20,239 nt of DNA from an uncultured Oscillospiraceae bacterium (GTDB taxonomy: Bacteria > Bacillota > Clostridia > Oscillospirales > Ruminococcaceae), in contig UREN01000040.1 in the NCBI GenBank assembly GCA_900546885.1, positions 1 to 20,239 on the forward strand, in the 5' to 3' direction. The position numbers and the translations under genes are program-made. The notes beneath the pieces are model-generated. The model saw nothing but the letters and a program-made list of their open reading frames with translations, did no database searches and was not told where the DNA came from. Positions within the stretch are counted from its first letter, which is position 1. Each line of letters starts with the position of its first letter. This document shows positions 8,726 through 14,717 of the stretch, piece by piece.

Positions 8726-9373
8726 ATGAAAATAGAGATCAGCCAGGATTTTCCCGGCTATTTCCAGCCCCTGTACCCGGAAGAATTTGAACTGTTTTCT
8801 CATTTCGAGACGGCGGCGGGCATTCCCACCGCCCTGTTTGCCGTAACCACCTGGAAGGCGAACGGCAAGCCGAACGTATGCTTTCATGCCTGGGGCAGCT
8901 TTCATGGCGACAAAACCGCATTTTTCGCCGTGATGGGCAATTTATACCAGCACACCCACACCTATGCGAACATTCAAAGGGAGAAGTGCTTCTGCATCAA
9001 CTTTCTGCCCCTGCGCTGTTATGACGCATTGACGGACACCATCCGCTGCAACGGCTATGCAGAGGATGAATTTGCCGCGGGCGGGTTTACCCTCTGCCCG
9101 GCCAAGGCCATCCACGCCCCCGCAATCGGCGAGGCCTTTCTCACGATGGAGTGCGCTCTGAAGGACGTGCAGGATTTAAGCGGCGCGGGCATCACCGCAA
9201 TGATTGTCGGCCAGGTGCGGCATATTTCAGTGGAAAGGGCCTATGCCCAGGGCTATGCAAAGCGGTATGGAAAAGACGGGTTTATGCTGCTTATCCCCGG
9301 CCCGCAAGACCTTGTAACCGGCCTGCCGCAGCAGTCTGCCATTGCAACGCTTACCATTCAAAAGTACGATTAA
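8726..9373 (+). CDS. Flavin reductase-like (FMN-binding split-barrel) protein
   Basis: A 215-aa cytoplasmic protein with features of the flavin reductase/DIM6-NTAB family, which bind FMN and transfer electrons from NAD(P)H or serve as flavoproteins of unknown substrate. The stretch IPTALFAVTTWKANGKPNVC at 33-52 is the usual first strand pair, followed by a FAVMGNLYQHTHTYANIQ segment and KCFCINFLP at about 91-99, where these proteins place the flavin phosphate. RBS AAAAGGAGGG precedes the ATG by 7 nt. The stop at 9371-9373 is part of the A-tract of a strong bidirectional terminator. The exact redox partner cannot be told from the sequence. Confidence 0.8.
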   Translation: MKIEISQDFPGYFQPLYPEEFELFSHFETAAGIPTALFAVTTWKANGKPNVCFHAWGSFHGDKTAFFAVMGNLYQHTHTYANIQREKCFCINFLPLRCYDALTDTIRCNGYAEDEFAAGGFTLCPAKAIHAPAIGEAFLTMECALKDVQDLSGAGITAMIVGQVRHISVERAYAQGYAKRYGKDGFMLLIPGPQDLVTGLPQQSAIATLTIQKYD

Positions 9374-9400
9374 AAAGGCAGGCCCCAGGGCCTGCCTTTT
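9373..9400. terminator. Bidirectional intrinsic terminator
   Basis: AAAAGGCAGGCC, loop CCAG, GGCCTGCCTTTT. The 8-bp GC stem is flanked by A4 and T4, so it works for the flavin reductase-like gene on the plus strand and for the acetyltransferase gene on the minus strand, whose stop codon is 15 nt away. Confidence 0.9.
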
Positions 9401-9414
9401 CTGCCATTTCAGGC

Positions 9415-9888
9415 TTATGCGCCCCCGGCAGCGTGCCCGGGGCTTTTTTCCATCACAAAATTTGTCAGCGCCACGCCCGCGCGCAGCACCTGCTGGCGTC
9501 TGCACACGCGGTAACCGCGCTTTTCAAAAAAGGGCCTTGCCGTGATGGAGGCGTGCACAGTAACCGGCCGGCCTGCGGCATATTGTTCCAGCGCATCGCA
9601 CAAGGCGGTGGCAACGCCCCGGCCCTGATGGCCTTTATGGACATACAGCCGGTCCAGGTAACCCGTCGCGTCTATGTCGCCAAACCCAATGACGGCCCCA
9701 TCTTCTTCCGCCACCAGGGCATAATGCCCGCAAAAGCTTGCATGCCAGGCCTCCGGCTGCGGCACCGCCGGGGCCCAGGCCGCAAGCTGGCGGGGCGCAT
9801 AGTCCTTTGCGTTCACCGCATGCACCGTCTCGTAAAACAGGCGCGCCGTCTGTTCACAGTCCTCTTTTCGGTATGGCCGAAGCATCAT
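9415..9888 (-). CDS. GNAT-family N-acetyltransferase
   Basis: A 157-aa acetyl-CoA-dependent N-acetyltransferase of the GNAT superfamily, probably for a small molecule or protein amine; the substrate is unknown. The acetyl-CoA loop has the Q/RxxGxG/A motif as QGRGVA at 88-93, preceded by the strand YLDRLYVHK. The C-terminal FFEKRGYRV is the usual motif B. The start at 9888 is chosen because AAAAGGAGA lies about 8 nt upstream; a second ATG follows directly. The longer open frame to 9939 has no ribosome binding site. It lies just downstream of the broken hydrolase on the same strand and shares the terminator at 9373-9400. Confidence 0.88.
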   Translation of the reverse strand: MMLRPYRKEDCEQTARLFYETVHAVNAKDYAPRQLAAWAPAVPQPEAWHASFCGHYALVAEEDGAVIGFGDIDATGYLDRLYVHKGHQGRGVATALCDALEQYAAGRPVTVHASITARPFFEKRGYRVCRRQQVLRAGVALTNFVMEKSPGHAAGGA

Positions 9889-9935
9889 AGCGCTTTCTCC
9901 TTTTCCTGCGCAGGCGTTCCCTGGCCATTGTGTGT

Positions 9936-10305
9936 TCAAATGCCGCTTGTATGGTCACGCAGGAAATCCCCCGCATGGGCCAGAGAAGCCTGCGGTTTTT
10001 TCAGATAACTGGTATACCCCTCGCCGGGCAGAATACAAAGCTGTGCGCCGGGAAAGGCCCAGCGCCTGGATAAAGGCGGCTGTATCCTGCGCCATCAAAT
10101 CGTAGCTGATCTCTTTGGTTTTTTCGCTTTTGCCATGCCGGCGGCTGTCCAGCCGGTAAACCGTATACCGAGGCTCCAGCAATGCCGTGAGCGCATCAAA
10201 AAAATGAAGATTTGCGCCGTTTCCGTGCAGCAGCACAACAGCGGGCCCCTGCCCAGATGCTTCATCATGCAGGCGCACGCCATTTGCCGTCAGTTCCACC
10301 GGCAT
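9936..10305 (-). pseudogene. Alpha/beta hydrolase remnant with an internal deletion
   Basis: The N-terminal part is a normal alpha/beta hydrolase: AVVLLHGNGANLHFFD (oxyanion-hole HGNG) and YRLDSRRHGKSEKTKEISYD. After LGLSRR at about residue 87 the sequence stops making sense, and the frame ends at 9955. In the +1 frame, codons from about 10050 down to 9936 read LCILPGEGYTSYLKKPQASL and then AHAGDFLRDH, which fits the C-terminal end of such a hydrolase (the ILPGEGH-like strand before the catalytic His, followed by the last helix). The central part carrying the GxSxG nucleophile and catalytic Asp is missing. A normal ribosome binding site (AAAAAGGAGGAA) precedes the ATG at 10305, so the gene was once active. 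I infer a deletion of some 150 codons plus a frameshift; exact junction not determined. Confidence 0.75.
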
Positions 10306-10424
10306 TTCCTCCTTTTTGCAGAAGATGGCATTTCATAGATAGCACAGCCCAAAAGAAAAGTGCAACACCGTTTTGAAAATAAAAAACACGCCCAAATAGA
10401 GCGGTAGATAAGAAACTTTTATGG

Positions 10425-10445
10425 GGAACGGCGTATGGCCGTTCC
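10425..10445. other. Stem-loop in the gap between the hydrolase remnant and the recombinase
   Basis: GGAACGGC, loop GTATG, GCCGTTCC: an 8-bp perfect stem. The plus strand downstream is pyrimidine-rich (TCTGCTTGTTTTCTT) but lacks a clean T-run, so terminator function is weakly supported. The surrounding 249 nt (10306-10554) contain no convincing gene. Confidence 0.35.
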
Positions 10446-10502
10446 TCTGCTTGTTTTCTTAAAACAACGCGCATCACACTGAAGGCCTTTTTGTTGGAAA
10501 CA

Positions 10503-10548
10503 CTCTGCATTTGCTCTGCATTTTTGGGCGTTTTATAGGGTTTTATAG
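10503..10548. repeat. Two helically phased short direct repeats beside the recombinase end
   Basis: CTCTGCATTT occurs at 10503-10512 and again at 10514-10523 (period 11). GTTTTATAG occurs at 10530-10538 and 10540-10548 (period 10). Spacing of one helical turn suggests protein binding on one face of the DNA, as at recombination sites. Significance is inferred. Confidence 0.45.
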
Positions 10549-10554
10549 CGCATT

Positions 10555-12090
10555 TCAGATGATGCCAAAAACAAGAAAAAACCGCACTGTTAAGCCATTT
10601 TTGGCTACACCGTGCGGTTTCCTTAATGGTGAAGCGCCAGCCCGCGAATCCGAACCGAAGGCTGTAAAAACTTCATCCAAGCTCACGGTTTGCGAACCTT
10701 TTTTGTAATTATAGGTGAATACCAGCTTGTCGTCAAATACATAGATGGCGTTGAGGAAGATGTCGATGATCTGCCTCTGGTATGCCTTGTCGTTTGGGTC
10801 CCCGCCCTTGAAGCGGGAGATCCACTGGATGATGTCCTCCCGGCTGTATTGGGGCCGTTCCAGCTCCGCTTGCAAAATGCTGGATTTCAGTTCGGCCCGC
10901 AGATTTTCCAGTTTCTCCAGCCGCTGCCGGGTGCTGCTGGTGAAGATGCCCTGCTGGATGGCGTTGAGCATATTCTCAATGCCCCGCTCGGTGTCGGCCA
11001 GCTGACGGCGCAGCAGAGGCAGGGCGCTGTCCTCGGCTCCTTGCAGCGCCACCAGTTCGTCTGCAATCTGGGCAATCAGGTCATCCTGGAATACCCGCTG
11101 GATGGTGTACTGCACTGCCACCCGCTCGATCCAGTCCTTCTTCACGGCCTTTTTGTGGCAGCCCAGCCGCCGCTTGGCCCCGGCGCATTTGTAGTAGCGG
11201 TGGATGGTGCCGTTGCGGCCCTTGCCGCTCTCGCCGATCATCAGCCGTCCGCAGTGGCCGCAGAACAGCTTGGTGGTCAACAGATATTCTTCCTCGGCTT
11301 TCGCCCTGGCCGGGGCGTGCTGATTCTTCTTCATCCGCTCCTGCACCCTTTCAAACAATTCTTTGGAAATGATGGGCGGCACCGCATCCGGGATGACCAC
11401 GTCCTTGTAGTGGTACTCGCCGATGTACTTCCGGTTTTTCAGCATGGTGTTGAAGCTGCTGTGCCGGAAGGGATAGTTCCGGCTGGTGCGAATGCCCCGC
11501 TCGTTCAACGAGCGGATGATGGTCCGCAGATTCTCTCCGTCCGCATACCGCTGGAATACCTCCCGCACCACCGGCGCGGTCAGCGGATCTATCTTCAGCC
11601 GGTGTTCCTCATCCAGCCGATACCCCAGCGGGATGGTGCCGCCATTGCTACGGGCCTTGAGTGCGTTCTCTCTCATCCCTCGGTTCACCTTCTGGGCCAG
11701 TTCCGCCGAGTAGTATTCCGCCATTCCCTCCAGCATGGATTCCAGGATGATGCCCTCCGGGCCGTCGGCAATGCTCTCGGTGGCCGAGATCACTTTCACC
11801 CCGTTTTTTCGCAGCTGGGATTTGTAGTGGGCGCTGTCGTACCGGTTGCGGGAGAAACGGTCCAACTTCCAAACCAGCACCGTGTCGAACAGCCCTTTGG
11901 CGCTGTCCCGGATCATCCGCTGGAATTCCGGGCGGTTGTCCGTCTTGGCTGACAGTGCCCGGTCGATGTAGCTTTGCAATACCAGGATGCCGTTTCGCTC
12001 GGCGTATTCCTTGCATTCCCGCAGCTGTCCCTCGATGCTTTCCTCTCGCTGGTTGTCGCTGCTGTATCGGGCGTAGATGACTGCTTTCAT
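10555..12090 (-). CDS. Large serine recombinase (resolvase/recombinase family integrase)
   Basis: A 511-aa site-specific DNA recombinase. Domains in order: resolvase catalytic domain about 1-145, with YARYS giving nucleophile S10 and the arginine motif LDRFSRNRYD at 76-85; recombinase domain about 155-255; zinc ribbon with C277, C280, C302 and C311; coiled coil about 335-425 (KLENLRAELKSS); C-terminal tail. It inserts or excises DNA by a phosphoserine intermediate. The start is the ATG at 12090: AAGGAGG (12104-12098) is 7 nt upstream of it but only 1 nt from the ATG at 12096. The reading frame runs through an intrinsic terminator (10579-10620), so roughly the last 20 residues are encoded by the hairpin and beyond; the natural C-terminus may be incomplete or shifted. 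It probably moves the surrounding element. Confidence 0.92.
   Translation of the reverse strand: MKAVIYARYSSDNQREESIEGQLRECKEYAERNGILVLQSYIDRALSAKTDNRPEFQRMIRDSAKGLFDTVLVWKLDRFSRNRYDSAHYKSQLRKNGVKVISATESIADGPEGIILESMLEGMAEYYSAELAQKVNRGMRENALKARSNGGTIPLGYRLDEEHRLKIDPLTAPVVREVFQRYADGENLRTIIRSLNERGIRTSRNYPFRHSSFNTMLKNRKYIGEYHYKDVVIPDAVPPIISKELFERVQERMKKNQHAPARAKAEEEYLLTTKLFCGHCGRLMIGESGKGRNGTIHRYYKCAGAKRRLGCHKKAVKKDWIERVAVQYTIQRVFQDDLIAQIADELVALQGAEDSALPLLRRQLADTERGIENMLNAIQQGIFTSSTRQRLEKLENLRAELKSSILQAELERPQYSREDIIQWISRFKGGDPNDKAYQRQIIDIFLNAIYVFDDKLVFTYNYKKGSQTVSLDEVFTAFGSDSRAGASPLRKPHGVAKNGLTVRFFLVFGII
10579..10620 (-). terminator. Intrinsic terminator inside the 3' end of the recombinase frame
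   Basis: Outer stem AAACCGCAC (10579-10587) with GTGCGGTTT (10612-10620); inner stem AGCCA-TTTT-TGGCT (10593-10606). On the minus strand the outer stem is followed by a run of six T bases at the stem foot (GTGCGGTTTTTTC), then CTTGTTTTTGG. This is a strong terminator reading out of the recombinase, although the recombinase stop codon lies 24 nt beyond it. Confidence 0.8.
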
Positions 12091-12121
12091 TGGCATTCCT
12101 CCTTCTGGTCACTTGCGGGGT

Positions 12122-12166
12122 TTGGGGCGCCGCCCCAAGGTTTGCGTTTGGTGGATATCCAAACGC
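12122..12166 (-). promoter_or_regulatory. Tandem hairpins in the recombinase leader
   Basis: In the leader of the recombinase mRNA GCGTTTGG (12144-12151) pairs with CCAAACGC (12159-12166), and TTGGGGC (12122-12128) pairs with GCCCCAA (12132-12138). The nearer hairpin ends about 18 nt before the ribosome binding site. They may control recombinase translation or read-through; neither carries a T-tract on the minus strand. Confidence 0.5.
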
Positions 12167-12294
12167 TATGCTAGCAAAATCAGGCGCGGCAGATGGGGTC
12201 GGCTTTCCAGCTCAACACAGTACCACAGGAGCCCGCTGAAAGCTATCACCAATCTGCACAACCTTTTCTGCCGAATCTATGCAAAAGAGTACCG

Positions 12295-12319
12295 GCTGGG
12301 AAGGAATACCCTTCCCAGC
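12295..12319 (-). terminator. Possible terminator hairpin after the 105-codon ORF
   Basis: GCTGGGAAGG, loop AATAC, CCTTCCCAGC: a perfect 10-bp stem 14 nt past the stop of the minus-strand ORF. The downstream minus sequence is CGGTACTCTTTTGC, so the T-run is displaced by about 7 nt; attenuator or terminator are both possible. Confidence 0.45.
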
Positions 12320-12332
12320 ACGGCGGGAGTTC

Positions 12333-12650
12333 TCAACCCTGCTGCTCCCGTTCTGCACGCCATTGTTTCAGAGCGGCTTGTCCTTCGTCGCTGGCAAAGT
12401 AGGCTCGCATCTGCGGCAGCAATGCGCGGGCCAGACTTTCAACAGCCGTTTTGGGCAATCGCTCTGTCAGGTTTGCCTTGATGACCTTGGTGGCAGGCAC
12501 CCCTCCTTTCCTGTAAGCATATTCCTCTTTCCCAGTCGGTACAGGTGGGTGGTAAGCGATAGCTTGCCACCCCCTATAGTCCCCCTCCATGAGACTGTTT
12601 GACCAGAAAATTCGTGTTCCCAGCATAGCATCCGGGAATTGCAATTTCAA
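12333..12650 (-). CDS. Small conserved-looking protein of the element (start uncertain)
   Basis: Up to 105 codons, unknown function. The C-terminal half looks like a folded protein: ERLPKTAVESLARALLPQM, then a Glu/Ala-rich helix ending AALKQWRAEREQQG. The longest reading uses the TTG at 12650, but that TTG is the -35 box of a good promoter, so the true start must be further in. Candidates are the ATG at 12590 or a GTG just 1 nt after AAAGGAGGG (near 12510); neither has a textbook spacing. The shortest reading leaves about 59 residues. The gene lies directly upstream of the recombinase on the same strand and may act as an accessory or control protein for it, which is inference. Confidence 0.5.
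   Translation of the reverse strand: MKLQFPDAMLGTRIFWSNSLMEGDYRGWQAIAYHPPVPTGKEEYAYRKGGVPATKVIKANLTERLPKTAVESLARALLPQMRAYFASDEGQAALKQWRAEREQQG
12548..12571 (-). promoter_or_regulatory. Stem-loop in the leader of the 105-codon ORF
   Basis: GGTGGTAAGC, loop GATA, GCTTGCCACC on the plus strand forms a 10-bp stem with one T/G pair; on the minus-strand transcript this is one C/A mismatch. It lies about 45 nt after the predicted transcription start and before the AAAGGAGGG site, so it is positioned to influence translation. Confidence 0.35.
12622..12650 (-). promoter_or_regulatory. Promoter toward the 105-codon ORF and recombinase
   Basis: Minus strand: TTGAAA (12650-12645), 17-bp spacer, TATGCT (12627-12622) preceded by TGC, an extended -10. 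Transcription would begin near 12615. Confidence 0.6.
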
Positions 12651-12667
12651 GGCTTTTGGGGTATACT
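12639..12667 (+). promoter_or_regulatory. Promoter of the zinc-finger-like protein gene
   Basis: TTGCAA (12639-12644), 17-bp spacer, TATACT (12662-12667). It overlaps the divergent minus-strand promoter at 12622-12650, so the two cannot be occupied at once. A second -10-like TATAAT lies at 12693-12698 but has a poor -35 match. Confidence 0.5.
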
Positions 12668-12743
12668 GTAAGTAATCATATTTTTGCTAAATTATAATTC
12701 CCATAAAAGCACAGCATACAGGAGAAGATACACAGGAGGATAC

Positions 12744-13772
12744 ATGGAAGGATACGCCTTTGTAACCAAAGAACCGCTTCTGGGGGCTGTTGTTCTGGCT
12801 CTTCGGGTTGATGTACCTGGCCGGAAAGAGCAGCTTTGGATGGGAGAAGAACAGGATGTGGAGGCTGCCCTACGGGGCAAAGAGCGTCCGCTGTTTCTGG
12901 CCCAAACCCGCCCGCTGGGGGCCTTTTGGTATGAGTTCGGGCAGACAGCCGCCGAGGGCTGGACGGAGGCCATTTGGGTCCTTTCCGACGCCCTGACGGC
13001 AAAGAAACGCTCCCAGCGGGAAGAACGGGAGCAGGCCGCCGCCCAGCTTCTTTCCCGGCAGGCAGAGGGCAACGGCACCAATGCTGCCGCCTGGTATGCG
13101 GCCATTCAGATCTGGGAGATGTATCTGCGCTGCCGCCGGGGCCGGGACAGCCAGCAGGCGGCCCAGGCGCTACGGGACTATGCCCAGCTGCTGACCCTGC
13201 CTTTTGGCCAGTACACCCCGGAAATGGTCCACTGGCTCCGAGACAAGCCGGTGATCCCCGTCTGGAACGACCGGCGGGACGGAAAGCTGGAGGTGTGGTA
13301 TCCCCAAGGGCAAATGCTTTTTGAGTGCGCCGTGGTGAAGGACTCCCTGCGGCCTGCTCTCATCTACTACCGCCAGCGCATTCTGGATGCCGGGCTGCTC
13401 ATGCGCCGGTGCAGCCAGTGCGGGCGCATCTTCTTCGGCCCGGACGCTCGCAGCACCCTGTGCAGCGACCGTTGCCGAAAGGCCAGCCGGAAGGCCGCCA
13501 AGCGCCAGTTCGACGGCCGGGCCAAGGGCAAGGACTACGAGCAGGCCTACGATCGGGAGTACATGTTCTGGTATAACCGCATTACCAAACTAAAAAAGGC
13601 CGGCGCACCACCCGAACAGATCGGGCGGGCGCAGGCCGCATTGAAGGAGTTTCGTAAAGAAGCCCTGCTCCGTAAACAGCAGGTCAAGGAGAAAAAACTG
13701 CCCGCCACCCAGTTCATTAGCTGGATGATCGGGCAGGAAGCAGTGATTGAGGGCCTCTGTGAAGGAATTTAA
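12744..13772 (+). CDS. Unknown element protein with a four-cysteine zinc-finger-like motif
   Basis: A 342-aa protein I cannot name with confidence. The N-terminal two thirds (1-215) are mixed alpha/beta with a Glu/Arg/Ala-rich helix at 86-108. A compact metal-binding motif follows: C223-x2-C226 and C240-x3-C244 (RRCSQCGRIFF, then TLCSDRCRKASRKAAKR). This resembles the CGNR-type zinc finger, where it is linked to DNA binding, and the basic stretch just after it fits that. The C-terminal 260-342 is a basic, helical region. The start at 12744 is chosen because CACAGGAGGA ends 3 nt upstream; the frame is open to 12684 without a good site. It is divergent from the recombinase module and shares its promoter region; a regulatory role for the element is possible. 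Confidence 0.75.
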   Translation: MEGYAFVTKEPLLGAVVLALRVDVPGRKEQLWMGEEQDVEAALRGKERPLFLAQTRPLGAFWYEFGQTAAEGWTEAIWVLSDALTAKKRSQREEREQAAAQLLSRQAEGNGTNAAAWYAAIQIWEMYLRCRRGRDSQQAAQALRDYAQLLTLPFGQYTPEMVHWLRDKPVIPVWNDRRDGKLEVWYPQGQMLFECAVVKDSLRPALIYYRQRILDAGLLMRRCSQCGRIFFGPDARSTLCSDRCRKASRKAAKRQFDGRAKGKDYEQAYDREYMFWYNRITKLKKAGAPPEQIGRAQAALKEFRKEALLRKQQVKEKKLPATQFISWMIGQEAVIEGLCEGI

Positions 13773-13779
13773 CAGATAG

Positions 13780-13974
13780 CCTACTGCAGATCATAGACTG
13801 CTGTCTGATATTGATACCGAAATCAATGTGTGGTACATTGAAATTAATTCAGTGTTTACGAAAGCAAAAGCATTATGTCTGGTCTATAAAGAGGGTCATC
13901 CAGATGAAACAAATTATCATACGAAAAAATCCCATCCCTGCTCTGAATTCCAGAGTTTCTCTTATGGGCTATGA
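13780..13974 (+). pseudogene. Orphan coding fragment upstream of the 145-aa ORF
   Basis: After a TAG at 13777 this frame stays open for 64 codons and reads like protein (DTEINVWYIEINSVFTKAKA, then LCLVYKEGHPDE) but has no ATG; GTG at 13828 is the only plausible start and lacks a clear ribosome binding site. It overlaps the start of the following ORF in another frame by 71 nt. I take it as the tail of a decayed gene. Random open frame is the alternative. Confidence 0.3.
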
Positions 13975-14341
13975 ATCCTATGACATTTCTATCCCGTCGC
14001 TTGAAAAGGCGGACTCGGTGCTCAAAGAGGCCTTAAACGAAACGGTGCCATTTAAGACTCTTCTTCAAGAATACCGGCAACTCATGGAAGGACAGGAATC
14101 CACACTCTTTGGTAGGATGTACCAGCTCAGCGAAACAAGCGGACTAATTATTGACCAGAATATCTACTTATATCACAGTGATACCCGTCCTGTTTGGGTA
14201 AACTGGGAAAAGAATCGTTGGGCATATATGAGTGGCAAAAAGTACTTGGGCGATTCTTGGTGGTTTGATGATGAGGAAATTTTGAAAGACATCCAAGAAA
14301 TGAATCTTATTGCTTTTTTAGAGAAGTATAAAGGCTTCTAA
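13904..14341 (+). CDS. Unknown 145-aa acidic protein, low-GC cargo
   Basis: No family recognised. The product is 145 aa, soluble, with no signal peptide or membrane segment. It begins MKQIIIRKNPIPALNSRVSL and is rich in aromatic residues in the second half (IYLYHSDTRPVWVNWEKNRW, then YLGDSWWFDDEEI). The start at 13904 has AAAGAGGG about 8 nt upstream; the frame is open from 13811 but without support. Codon use is clearly AT-richer than all other genes in the window, indicating recent acquisition. Small, acidic, aromatic-rich orphan ORFs in mobile elements are often immunity proteins or antitoxins, but no partner toxin is visible here, so this is only a possibility. Confidence 0.6.
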   Translation: MKQIIIRKNPIPALNSRVSLMGYESYDISIPSLEKADSVLKEALNETVPFKTLLQEYRQLMEGQESTLFGRMYQLSETSGLIIDQNIYLYHSDTRPVWVNWEKNRWAYMSGKKYLGDSWWFDDEEILKDIQEMNLIAFLEKYKGF

Positions 14342-14550
14342 ACGTCACGTTGACAGTGCTCATGATGGTAGTGGAAACAATTGAGCTCTAAAAGTTCTTT
14401 CCCAATAGGATATAGGGAAATACCCTTAATGTGGGCGAATATGTGTTTTTGATGAGCATTATAATCGGCCGTGGCAAGGTATGTACTGGAAAACGATTTA
14501 TGCGTTTTTCTGTTTGTCTTCAGGTCATTAAAGATGCGACTCGGACTAAT
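14338..14550 (-). pseudogene. Orphan minus-strand coding fragment, tail to tail with the 145-aa ORF
   Basis: A 70-codon frame without ATG, GTG or TTG start; its stop TAG at 14340-14338 overlaps the stop of the 145-aa ORF on the other strand. It reads NAHQKHIFAHIKGISLYPIG and KELLELNCFHYHHEHCQRDV, a histidine-rich end like a metal-binding or nuclease tail. The frame runs into the stem of the terminator at 14530-14570. Best explained as the 3' remnant of a lost gene; chance is possible. Confidence 0.3.
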
Positions 14551-14571
14551 CTACTCCAGGTCGCATCTTTT
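14530..14571 (+). terminator. Intrinsic terminator at the right end of the accessory region
   Basis: AAAGATGCGAC (14530-14540) pairs with GTCGCATCTTT (14560-14570), an 11-bp perfect stem with a 19-nt loop, followed by T. It would stop plus-strand transcription coming out of the element before the tRNA operon. Confidence 0.7.
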
Positions 14572-14585
14572 CAAACCGTATAAAC

Positions 14586-14631
14586 AACAAATCCGAACCC
14601 GTCGCCAACCGGCGTAAGGTTCGGATTTGTT
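14586..14631. terminator. Terminator of the tRNA operon (symmetrical)
   Basis: AACAAATCCGAACC (14586-14599) pairs perfectly with GGTTCGGATTTGTT (14618-14631), a 14-bp stem; the loop contains a small inner stem CGCC-AACC-GGCG. On the minus strand it is followed by GTTTATACGG; on the plus strand by TTGTTTGG. It lies 6 nt past the CCA end of tRNA-Glu. Confidence 0.85.
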
Positions 14632-14636
14632 TTGTT

Positions 14637-14711
14637 TGGTGACCCGTCCGGGAATCGAACCCGGGTTACCGCCGTGAAAGGGCGATGTCTTGACCGCTTG
14701 ACCAACGGGCC
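14637..14711 (-). tRNA. tRNA-Glu (anticodon TTC)
   Basis: Minus strand. Acceptor GGCCCGT pairs with ACGGGTC; anticodon stem TCGCC/GGCGG (one pair G/T-like wobble at the end) with loop CTTTCAC giving anticodon TTC; T arm CCGGG-TTCGATT-CCCGG; CCA encoded at 14639-14637. 75 nt including CCA. Second gene of the operon started at 14944. Confidence 0.96.
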
Positions 14712-14717
14712 ATATGG

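Larger units (their letters stand above)
10555..14550. mobile_element. Small accessory element carried with a large serine recombinase (boundaries uncertain)
   Basis: A recombinase gene, a 105-codon ORF, a zinc-finger-like protein and low-GC orphan sequence lie between two ordinary chromosomal blocks (hydrolase remnant on the left, tRNA operon on the right). The base composition falls sharply from about 13780 to 14550 compared with the neighbours. No transfer or conjugation genes are present, so it is either a minimal integrative element or the remains of a larger one. Ends are approximate: I could not define attachment sites with certainty, though AATCCGAACC at 10647-10656 and 14590-14599 is a candidate. 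Confidence 0.55.

Noticed and set aside
10306..10554. Possible CRISPR-like or gene content in the gap left of the recombinase
   Set aside because: Only two short tandem repeats and one hairpin; no regular repeat-spacer pattern and no coding frame with support.
10690..11952. A 420-codon open frame opposite the recombinase
   Set aside because: Shadow frame; low-complexity, no start signal, and the opposite strand has all recombinase motifs.
10495..14379. TGGAAACA at 10495-10502 and 14372-14379 as an attachment repeat
   Set aside because: An 8-bp match between regions of this size is expected by chance about once, and no other feature supports it.
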